Origin: Sipunculus nudus
Lineage: Eukaryota > Annelida > Sipuncula > Golfingiida > Sipunculidae
Assembly (NCBI GenBank): GCA_026874595.1
Contig: CM049306.1
Coordinates: forward strand, 25,099,519 to 25,163,518
DNA: 64,000 nt
Direction of reading: 5' to 3'
Part shown: positions 1-10,070 of the stretch, piece by piece
Position numbering within the stretch: the first letter of the stretch is position 1
Layout of the letters: the number at the start of each line of letters is the position of its first letter
Translations under genes and position numbers: made by a program
The notes under the pieces: model-generated
What the model was told of the DNA's origin: nothing
Database searches by the model: none
Seen by the model: only the letters and a program-made list of their open reading frames with translations

Positions 1-196
1 AGAGACAAGGATTCTTTATGGATATAATAAATATATATATAAAAAATATGCCGCACACCATATAAGGCCAGCAGTTTTCCCTGCTGCATGCAAAATTGCT
101 GTGCTGACACATGTAGTGGGTAGTAATTTGACATCACTACCGTGATGTCACTTCGCTGGTTCCTATGAAAGTATGCAAATACATAGTCATAGAGGG

Positions 197-350
197 GTTG
201 GAGATTTATCATAGTTTAGTGGTTAAAGCAGCCGACTGGAAATTGGAAGATCATGATTTTGTTTCCCATCGGCAGTGAACCAACTTTTTTGACATTTTTG
301 TGTATACTCTTTCCATCTCTGAGATTCTCTCTCTCTCTCTATATATATGT
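197..350 (+). repeat. tRNA-derived SINE-like fragment
   Basis: A pol III box A-like motif (TAGTTTAGTGG, 212-222) is followed about 40 nt later by a degenerate box B-like stretch (253-266). It ends in a CT-rich then TA-rich simple tail near 325-350, the usual order of a tRNA-derived SINE. The box B match is weak and no second copy was spotted in this window, so the call is tentative. The rest of 1-787 is BicD intron in which I recognise nothing. Confidence 0.35.
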
Positions 351-787
351 AAAATGACAGTATTATGTATGTTTTCATATTTTCAATTTGGAAATAAGAC
401 AATAAAGGATACATCAGCTTAGTATAACTATAAGTGTAAAGTGGTACCAAGATGTACTTGACAGCCAGTTCAGAAACTTAACTTCACCCCCCTAGTATTG
501 TATAAGTCCCTTTAGAGGTTTAATACTTCATTTAGGTGATCATCTAAAGGAAATATAATCTCAGAGGTTGTTCACTTTGTTACAGGTCTGTGATGTATAG
601 CTTATTTTAACCATAAAATTTAACTTTTTTTATAGTTTCTACTTTTTATTCCCAGAGTAGAGAGTATTTTAACCTGACTGGCAATAACCCAATAATCACC
701 ATGCATCAAAAAGGTAGAAACCTGCCATTTCTGCTTGGTGCCTACTGTACTGGTAATCTGTCTTAGTATTTAATCTAAAACTAAGTA

Positions 788-2486
788 CCGTATTTATTCC
801 AATTTGGCGACCACTTTAAAATAATTAATTTTCTCAGAGGTCGAGATAATGGAGGATATTTGAAAATAATCTTCCTTCTGAATTTGCGGTGGTCGAGAAT
901 TTAGAGGCATGCGGTTGGATAACCTTCCCTAGAGACGCCGAGCCGCTCTGACACTCGTGCGGTCATATGGTTTGAGTGATAATATGGGAATTTAAGTTCT
1001 AATTTGTTTTGTTAGCATTACAGTCTGTAAATTCCCTAAAACGGGCTTCCTACCGGCATGTGAATTATACAGAGTCCTCAAATGATTAATCAGACTTAGC
1101 TTAGTCACTTTACAAAATGATTACAGTCACTACTTCACGTGTATGTACGACGTTTCCCTGTCCTTCCCTTGACACAAGACGGCAACCCGTGTTTCTACCA
1201 GTTGTCTCAAGTTTACCCACCAGGTGGCGATACCGACGGACCGAGAGGGACAAGCGTCTGAATTTAAGTTTGAATGTAAGATGGTATTAAGATATATTTT
1301 ATGGGGTGTATTTTATAATATTTTCACGTATATTAATAACTTATAATTATATATCATATATACTGCATACTTGACCTATCGGTATTTTCGATAATGTATT
1401 TAAGATACCTACGATTTGAATTTGAGTCACGTGTACTCATGCTTACTCATCCACTCAATCATACCACAACTGCGCTCAGCGTCATTGAACAAAGCCTGTG
1501 GCAGCCATTTATATACATTTTCATTACCGCAGCTTAAACTCCTGTGAGCAGCTTTGAGTAGACTTGTTCAATTATCGGGAGTATGGAGGTATCTTTTAAA
1601 TGTGCTTGCAGGTGGCCATGAGGCTGTTCTCTGAGTAGATGATGGGTAGGGAGGAGCAATCATTAGATAACATGTTATGACAACAACCGTGCGATACCAG
1701 ACTTGTTGTTTGGCTTCATTAACCAAGCACGGGCTTCGGCCCCTAATTACAAAATCAAAGCCCGTTAAAATCTGTTTGAACAAGACTTTCATAAGCGTTG
1801 GATATCACACCTCATGTTCAGGCAGCGTATATGAAGCTCCGGCACGGCTAATTGATCCAGGCGTAGCAGGTAAGATGTGAATAAAATAATATGACCAATG
1901 ACTTTATTTACATTATTATGAATAATTTATCGAAATTAACTGACAATAATCTAAAAGCGCGTTAAAATATACACGACCGATAATGGTCCTAGCTCCCGTG
2001 CCCTCGATCAAACCCTGTTTTGTACGGGCGGTCACCCATCCAAAAACTAACCCCGGTCATTCGAGCTTAACTAAGACGATCGTTCTAACGATGTCACAGT
2101 TGTACCATCCCGCGTACTTCACCTTAAGTTGTAAATATTGGTGTTATAAATATCCTGCGTGAATTGCACACGGGGCACGTTCGTCACGGACATCCATTTG
2201 GAACTTGAACGCTTTATCATGTTTATATATTATGAAAAATGCAACTTTGTATCTTCAAAAATTTTATTGCAAACATGCTCTAATTTGATATGGAAGCTCA
2301 GTGTAATAAGAATCTAGGAAGATACAAAATGCGGTGCCCGCGTGAGACGGAGGCATTTCACCTTAACATGGTCGACAGAAAACATCGTCGGCAGTCGCGA
2401 AATTAGAGTCATTTTAGAAATTATGCTTTCAAAATATTTTTTGGGGTCGAGAAATTAGAGGGATCGCCAAATTGGAATAAATATGG
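788..2486. mobile_element. Non-autonomous TIR DNA transposon, TA target duplication
   Basis: The left end reads CCGTATTTATTCCAATTTGG and the right end is its inverted complement with one mismatch (CCATATTTATTCC read inward). Both ends abut TA (786-787 and 2487-2488), as in Tc1/mariner/pogo insertions. Subterminal inverted motifs containing 'ggtcgaga' lie inside both ends. No transposase frame is visible, so the element is non-autonomous. It lies in the first BicD intron present here and carries a 5S rRNA-like segment near 2000-2118. The superfamily is inferred from the TA duplication only. Confidence 0.7.
2000..2118 (-). pseudogene. 5S rRNA-like sequence inside a TIR element
   Basis: On the minus strand this segment contains AGTTAAGCTC (box A-like) and, about 25 nt later, TTGGATGGGTGACCGCC, which closely matches the 5S box C and its flank. 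The spacing and order match the internal promoter of 5S rRNA. The 5' third and the 3' tail are diverged, so it is more likely a 5S-derived pseudogene or SINE3-type head captured by the surrounding TA-flanked element than a functional 5S gene. Confidence 0.55.
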
Positions 2487-2654
2487 TAGTAAGTATGATT
2501 TGACTAAGAGGTTCAGGTGGTTTCATCAGCTGATACCAATGGCAAAAAGACTTAGGTAAAGTAAGATATTTTGTTTAATGAAGAATGGGTTGTGTTAAAT
2601 ACAGGATGGTTACCCAGGCTGAAGTGAACTTTTATCTCAAAAGTTGTGCCTGTG

Positions 2655-2870
2655 AGCAGGGTCTTCTCAGACTAAATTTCAGGAGTATCAGGTTCTCAGC
2701 AGACGTGACAGGATTATCAGGTTCTCAGCAGACGTGACATGAGTAGATGTGTGACAGGAGTCTCAGATTCTCAACAGACACAAGACAGGAGTGTCAGGTT
2801 CTCATTAGACATGTAAAAGGAGTCTCAGGTTCTCAGCAGACACGTGACAGGAGTCATAGGCAGTGTTCTC
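2655..2870 (+). repeat. Degenerate 31-bp minisatellite (left block)
   Basis: About six to seven diverged copies of the unit AGTCTCAGGTTCTCAGCAGA plus an 11-nt tail (ACGTGTGACAGG-type). The same unit forms the larger array at 4564-5672. The two blocks are separated by unrelated DNA that includes a hAT-type insertion. Confidence 0.75.
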
Positions 2871-3047
2871 CACTAGAAATTCTGATAGGGTGTGGTAAGC
2901 GCAGTCAAACAGGGCCTGGTGCCTACATGTTGCGCGTCATGCATTCTTTTATAGTCTGATTAAAAATTTAATCTGCATGGCTTTTTTATGCATGTAAGAA
3001 CATTAAAAGCAAGAGGAATGGCATGTGTAATTTGTTTGTATGAGTTG

Positions 3048-4272
3048 CAGGGTTGGCAGTTTAATCCGCTGTTGGTTTAATCCACCGGATAAATCCGGAT
3101 CAGATAAAACAGGTTTTATCCAGTTTTATCCAAAGTTTGGATGTATACTGTCTGTGAAGAAGACATTTTATATTAAGTTTAGCTCTCCACTGTAAAGAAA
3201 TACAATTCTTATAAGGAACATTTATGTCTAGTTAACTGAATTATTATGTGACCATATATTTATACATAAATCTCATTGTTTTTTTCACAGATAGTCATAC
3301 CATGATTTTAATAATAATTTTGAAACTTAAAATTAATTATCTTTTTTAGGGAGGTCAGATAGAGTATGACTTATTAAAACATTATCACCTATTTTGTACA
3401 TTACACTATAAAAAAGCTAAACAACTGCAGTTCACACATGTTTAGTTAACTCCACAATCAGCGGTACTGTAGAATATCATATATTCACAGATAAGCATCT
3501 ATTCTAACATCTGAGAGAGATGTATGTAATCCAGTCATTTATTGCGTAAATGACTTAAGATATACAGTGACATCTGTCACTATGTCACTAATTTTGTGGG
3601 GATCATCTTTTAAGAAGCAAAGGATAAAATACTTGAAAAGCTATCTTGCCTAAGTAGGTTTCTCTGAATGTTGGGTAGAAGTGTAATTCCTTGACCACTG
3701 GAAAGGCATGTTTACACAAGCAGTAACAGCTGACTACCATTTGACACCCATCCAGTCATGACAGACTTAGAGGAGAAACCTCGATAAATCAGATCAAAGT
3801 CATTCAGGCATCCTCCTCCACAGTGTCTCTATAATTAGTTGTTGACACCTGGGCTGCAAAAGTCACCCTATAAGCTTGTCCTGTAAGTATGAGTAAATAG
3901 TTGATGACTGATTGAGGATGATGCTATAAAGATCCAATTCAGAAATTGACTACCAGCCAGTAAAAGTAACATAGGGACAGCTCCTCATTCTGGTGTGTTG
4001 AGCATAAGCTAATAGTGGATGCTGACAACAGTGAAATATGAACCTGGAGGAAATTGCAAATTGGATATAAAACTTACATATTGTTAATATATTAATAAAC
4101 CTTCTGAACTTATTTATCTAGATTATCATTTATGTTGATTTAATTAAATTTTACAAGGTGATTCTTAGTTTAATCCAGTTAAATCCTGTATAATCCAGAT
4201 AAAACTAGATCAAACTGGATAAAACTATTGTCCTGGATTAAACAAGTTTTATCCGGATAAAACCCAACCCTG
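3048..4272. mobile_element. hAT-type non-autonomous transposon (1225 bp)
   Basis: The terminal inverted repeats are CAGGGTTGG at the left and CCAACCCTG at the right. They are flanked by a perfect 8-bp target duplication ATGAGTTG (3040-3047 and 4273-4280). CAGGG termini and 8-bp duplications are hallmarks of the hAT superfamily. Both subterminal regions hold many copies of GGATAAAAC/GTTTTATCC and TTTAATCC-like motifs, typical of hAT transposase-binding subterminal repeats. No transposase reading frame is present. Confidence 0.85.
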
Positions 4273-4563
4273 ATGAGTTGTCATAAGAACAACCGATAGC
4301 TGCCTTGTACCCAACCAGTATGAAAAGATCCTAGCACTGACACCAGCTTAATTACTCCAGGCTATCAATCGCTAAGCAAGGCCCAATGCAGGGTTGGTCT
4401 GTAATAAGGCCAGTCCTTGCTACCCATGACCACTGTATGTCTGGCAAAGACAGAAAAGGGTGGCGGGGACTGATGAAAGAGTGGCGGGTAACATTAAAGG
4501 CTGGCGGTGAGAAATGATAGGGTGGCAGTGTGCCAGGCTATATTGGAAAGTGGAGAACCCTGC

Positions 4564-5672
4564 ATAGGTACTCGGCAGACGTGAAGGGAGTCTCAGGTTC
4601 TCAGCAGACATGTGAAAGAAGTCTTAGGTTCTCAGCAGACATGTGACAGGAGTCTCAGGTTCTCAACAGACACATGACAGGAGTATCAGGTTCTTATCAG
4701 GCATGTTAAAGGAGTCTCAGGTTCTCATCTGACGTGTGACAGGAGAATCAGGTTCTCAGCAGATGCCTGACAGGAGAATCAGGTTCTCATCTGACGTGTG
4801 ACAGGAAAATCAGGTTCTCAGCAGGTGCCTGACAGGAGAATCAGGTTCTCATCTGACGTGTGACAGGAGAATCAGGTTCTCAGCATATGTGTGACAGGAG
4901 AATCAGGTTCTCAGCAGATGTGTGACAGGAGAATCAGGTTCTCAGCAGATGTGTGACAGGAGAATCAGGTTCTCAGCAGATGTGTGACAGGAGAATCAGG
5001 TTCTCATCTGACGTGTGACAGGAGAATCAGGTTCTCAGCAGATGTGTGACAGGAGAATCAGGTTCTCAGCAGATGTGTGACAGGAGAATCAGGTTCTCAT
5101 CTGACGTGTGACAGGAGAATCAGGTTCTCAGCAGGTGCCTGACAGGAGAATCAGGTTCTCATCTGATGTGTGACAGGAGAATCAGGTTCTCAGCAGATGT
5201 GTGACAGGAGAATCAGGTTCTCAGCAGATGTGTGACAGGAGAATCAGGTTCTCAGCAGATGTGTGACAGGAGAATCAGGTTCTCAGCAGATGTGTGACAA
5301 GAGAATCAGATTCTCATCTGACGTGTGACAGGAGAATCAGGTTCTCAGCAGATGTGTGACAGGAGAATCAGGTTCTCAGCAGATGTGTGACAGGAGAATC
5401 AGGTTCTCATCTGACATGTGACAGGAGAATCAGGTTCTCAGCAGATGTGTGACAGGAGAATCAGGTTCTCAGCAGATGTGTGACAGGAGAATCAGGTTCT
5501 CAGCAGATGTGTGACAGGAGAATCAGGTTCTCAGCAGATGTGTGACGGGAGAATCAGGTTCTCAGCAGATGTGTGACAGGAGAATCAGGTTCTCAGCAGA
5601 TGTGTGACAGGAGAATCAGGTTCTCATCTGAGGTGTCACAGGAGAATCAGGTTCTCAGCAGATGTGGTACAG
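4564..5672 (+). repeat. 31-bp minisatellite array, about 35 copies
   Basis: Tandem units of exactly 31 bp share the core GGAGAATCAGGTTCTCA. Two main variants alternate after the core: GCAGATGTGTGACA and TCTGACGTGTGACA, with a minor GCAGGTGCCTGACA form. The first four or five units (4564-4735) are more diverged ('gagtctcagg'). Open frames through it are a by-product of the repeat and not genes. Confidence 0.95.
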
Positions 5673-6558
5673 AACAGGAAAACTTTGGCTGTTCTTCTGT
5701 TACATTAATCCCTGGCTATAGTTTTCCTATCTGTGGCTCATTCTCAGAATCTCATCGGACATGAGTGCTAGAGCTGTTCACCAGGCATGTGAAATTTCTG
5801 GTAATTAATGAATTTCCATTGCAGGAATTTTCATGAAAAGTTGCCTCATTCACTTCATCTCAGGCATATATACTATTTGAAATTGTCTGGACTACCACCC
5901 ATTTCCTCTCAGTCTGGAGTCCTCTCTCATGCCTGGTTCACACTTTGCAGTCAGGACGACATACTAATGACTTAAATTGTGAAGTTTTTTATATCATCAT
6001 GCAAATAGTAGTTAGGAGAAACAACCTATACCATGGAGAACTCTCTACAAACAGGAGACCGTAAACTTCCTGAAAAAGTAAATTATCCTTTTATCATACA
6101 GAACATGTAACTTACTATTGATTAATAAGGTGATAAGAATGTGACAGATGTAACATGTATGTTATTAGAACAAGTTTGTGCCACTATCAACCACTGGTCT
6201 TGTACATGTAACCATGTAGGATGAGTAACTTACAAGCGTTAACCACTCCATCATATCCCAATGTTTGCATAAGGGAAGAGATTGCCTTCTGTAACTGGCA
6301 TATTTGAGATATCAAATACTGTAGTGTGGCTAGCATCAGGTTCAAATAGTTGGTTGCAGTTGAAAAAGTATAAATTTGTACATGTTGACTTGCTGTTTGC
6401 ATTGAATATTTGTAGAAACAAATAAATGGTATATTATATAACAAAATAGAAAGTTTTGTGAACATTGCCAAATCTGATTATTACCAGACTAACTATTTCA
6501 GGCTCGTTATTTAATACATACATGTTGTTTTGTGCTAGTCCTTATTATTAAAACAGTA
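5673..6558. other. BicD intron, no recognised content
   Basis: AT-rich intronic sequence between the minisatellite and the Helitron-type element. I see no gene, RNA gene or repeat boundary here. Confidence 0.5.
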
Positions 6559-7909
6559 TCAGCCCGGGCCCCCAACGAGATATCCGTCAACCTCATTGAG
6601 GTCTTACGGTGATCTGCTATCTTTGTATCCCCAGACAAAGTCGGGATACTATGGTATCACGACGGTCCCACCGCCGCCGCAGAAAAACCTTGTGAGCGGG
6701 ATAACTCCAGAAATATTTCACTGATCTTTTTCAAACTTTACATTTGTATAGATATAGGTAAGGGGACGAAGCCTATTTAAAATGGGGTCATGACCTTTGC
6801 TAAGAGAGTGAACTTGACCTTGAATAGGTCCATTTTTGCTGAAAATAACACAAATTCTTAAATATCTCAAGTAAGCTTGCATTGACTGGTCCAAAAATCA
6901 AGGTGACTGAAGATCTTGGATAGCCTTGTGATATACTGGAAACTGGTGGCGCCACCTATTATCCTTTTCTTGTTTTTACGCCTTTTAATACCCCCATAAT
7001 TGCCACTTGACAGTACTGTAAGCATTATAAGTCAAAAACTATTGGACAGATTTCTTTCATATTATGCACATGTAGAGAGATGGGTTATGGGATGAGGTCT
7101 ATTTACATTTGGGTCATGACCTTTACCATGAGAGTGGCCTTGACATTTAATGTGTCCATATTTGGTGAAAATCACACACCTCATGATATCTGCAGTGTCG
7201 ATTGCCATATGGATTTCAAACGTGACTTATGTATGGCCCAGCACTAAAGTAAGAACCCTATAGGTTCTAGGGTCATGAGGTCAAAGGTCAAGGTCACTGG
7301 ACTTGCATCTTTAAAGATACTGTGGATGCATTTGAAGCCAAACTTTCATCCCATGTCTTCCATCTTGAATATATAGCTCACTTGCCAATAGTGGATGATC
7401 CATAATAATTTTGGGGTCACAAGGTCAAAGGTCAAGGCCACAGGAGCTATCTGTCAAAAATTAGTTGCTGGATGATAATTCCTGCTTTTATTGATGTATT
7501 GATTTCAAACTTGACTTATATATGTTCCATTGAAAAAACAAGACTCCAATTGATTTTGGGGTCATGAGGTCAAAGGTCAAGGTCACAGGAGGCTAAGAGA
7601 GTGACCTTGACCTTGAATAGGTTCATTTCTGCTGAAAATTACTCTTATATATCTCAAGATTGTTTGCATGGGTTGGTCCCAAAATCAAGGTGACAGAAGA
7701 TCTTGGATAGCCTTGTGATGTACCAAAAGGTCAAGGTCACAGGACTAACATCTTCAAAAAGATTGTGAATTGATAGATGGAAGAAACAATAATTGCTTGC
7801 CAAGTGTCAGTATATGCTGCTGAAAATGGGGGCCTATTCTTAAAGGGGAGGTGGGGGCTGTACTATGTCTGGGGATACTCTGGCACCTGCGGTGCCAAGA
7901 AATGTCTAG
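6559..7909 (+). mobile_element. Helitron-type non-autonomous element (1351 bp)
   Basis: The element begins TCAGCCCGGGCCCCC after an A (6558) and ends CTAG before a T (7910), with no target duplication. Just before the end is a perfect 7-bp stem-loop, TGGCACC-tgc-GGTGCCA (7881-7897), nine bases upstream of CTAG. TC start, 3' hairpin, CTRR end and A/T insertion are the defining Helitron features. No Rep/helicase frame is present. Its body holds repeated AGGTCA half-sites. A second 3' end of the same family lies in inverted orientation at 46327, and related sequence forms an inverted pair at 24113-24765. Confidence 0.75.
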
Positions 7910-10070
7910 TTAATTAATGAATGCTGAATATCTTATATATATGCATAAGCCCATCAACCTGTGATGAACAATCTTTCGGTAGCAGTTAATTAAAAGACAA
8001 TATTATATTAATTTTTCTTAAATTTATATATGGACAATTGTATCAGTCCTTAATTAAAATTATAAGCTGATGTGGAGTTAGATGTTCCAGTGATTTAATA
8101 TATATGGTGAAGCATTAAATAGTATGTCACTCTGTGTAATACTGAAATAGTTTTACTTTATAACAGATGGCATTAACACAGGCCATTTCTTTAAAAGAAA
8201 ATATTTCAAATGGGTTTCCTAGATTGATAAACCTTTGGAAAACCCCAAAAATAGGAAATCATTTTCTTGCTGAGGGTTGGTTTACCAGAAAGGTGTATAA
8301 TTACATGTACTGTTTGTTTGGCAAAGATCCAAAATAAATCAGTTGTTAAAGGCCTTCTGTCTGATCAGTTATTAAAGGGACCATTGTTCACAACATACCT
8401 CTGTCGGGTACCCTTGGTTGCTAACTGAACAGGTTGTGTCAGACATGAACATTCATGTGGTTGATGTTAGTTAAAAGTTCTGTGGATAGGCAGGTCTAAA
8501 TGATAAAGGTTTTCAGAAAACTGCTATTATTTAGTCATAATTACTTTGATTTAAACACTTATTTTATATAACAAAAAAGGAGGCCATATCTTTGTAATGA
8601 ATCGCCAGATATTTTGTACATAAAAGTGCTTGTGAATTTGAAATAACATCTAATTCACACCTGGAAAGCACAACTGATATTCAGGTTGAGTGGGGGGGGG
8701 GGGGGCTGAAGGCTAAAATTTCCTTCAAGAACCATATTTTGTTGTCTTCTTTTAGGTTTCCTGCCACAACATTTGAATCTAGCATTTGTATTTTTGCCAA
8801 TAAAACCTCATGCTGCAGCTCGTAGGCTATAGTTTAATAGCATGTACAAGTTTGGTCTTTGTCATAACACAATTTCCCCTAAAAAAGAGCAAAAATTAAC
8901 AAGCTTCATTTAATATCTAAACCATTTAGAGTATAATAATTATCCAGGTCTGGTGCTTTGTATCTCATTAGGATATTGACCTCTTTCAAACATACATAAT
9001 GTATTCCATTGCCTTCTGATACATTAATATATGAATAATATCCATTGTTGCCCACAACATACATAGCCATATGTGCCACAGTGGTAACCATTATGAAATG
9101 ATACCAATGTTTTCCTTGAAGCATTGATTTTCTTGTTTGAATTTTACATTGGATGTCTTATGAAGAGTATCCACCTTGGATTTATTTTTAATTAACATGC
9201 ATTGATAGGTGTTTCTTTAAGGCTGTAAACCTGTAACAGTTTGTCTATAGTATTTTTGTCTCTAAGTGGTATTTGGCACTTCATTCCATGTGTGCTAGTC
9301 AAGTGTATGAATGTATCACCATTCACCAACTGTCACTGAAAGTGTTCATGTGTCTAGTTAATCATGAATTATCTATGATGTTTGCATATATATCTGTTAA
9401 CCAAGTTAGGTTTTGTTGTCATAGAGGTTGCTCTTATGGTCTTGCCAGACAGAACAACAATGAAATTAATAATGATAGGGGTTATTTTCATATAAATAGT
9501 ATAATATTTGTTATTTTGCCCTGTCAGGGTGCCTTTCCATGCAAACAGATCCAACATGGGCAAACCAAACCAATTTGTTACTGTTATCCCCTTCCAGTTT
9601 GTACCGGTCCCGCAAGCAGTTCTACAGTGTTGTATTTTGGGGGGCCCACTTGCAAATGTCATTCGCAGTTCATAAATTTATGTGGGTTGTCTTTGGAAAA
9701 GTTGAAAAAAATTGATTTAACTAGTTTGCTGTGCAGCATGGAGGACTAAAAGTCATCACTGAGGTACTGCAACCATCTCCAGGCACTCTGAACCTTGTCT
9801 CTCCAGGATAAATGTTTACAAAATGCATTAAATTGAATGACTATCATTTATTATCAAATGCATAAATTTGCATAAATGCACTTTTCACATAAAATCAATT
9901 ATCAGCATACAACACCCCCACTTATGGACAGAATCTATCTGCATGGGAGCTTTCCAGACAAAAATCTGGATGTATGTAAAGGCACCCATATTTGACTGAA
10001 TGAAAAAAGAGAATTTCTTGATTGTAAAAATAATCTCAAGCTTATCAGTCATATATCTTGTTCTTTGTAG
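7910..10070. other. BicD intron with G-run, no recognised gene
   Basis: Intronic sequence up to the splice acceptor at 10069-10070. It holds a G homopolymer near 8692-8705. An open frame of 158 codons at 9273-9749 has no recognisable domain, weak complexity and no conserved look, so I treat it as chance. Otherwise nothing is recognised. Confidence 0.5.

Noticed and set aside
5573-5764. Open frame in the minisatellite
   Set aside because: Produced by the 31-bp unit; a non-multiple-of-three period and no homology.
9273-9749. 158-codon open frame upstream of the BicD exon
   Set aside because: No domain, repeat or conserved motif recognised; an overlapping open frame exists on the other strand; it lies in an intron without splice or polyadenylation support.
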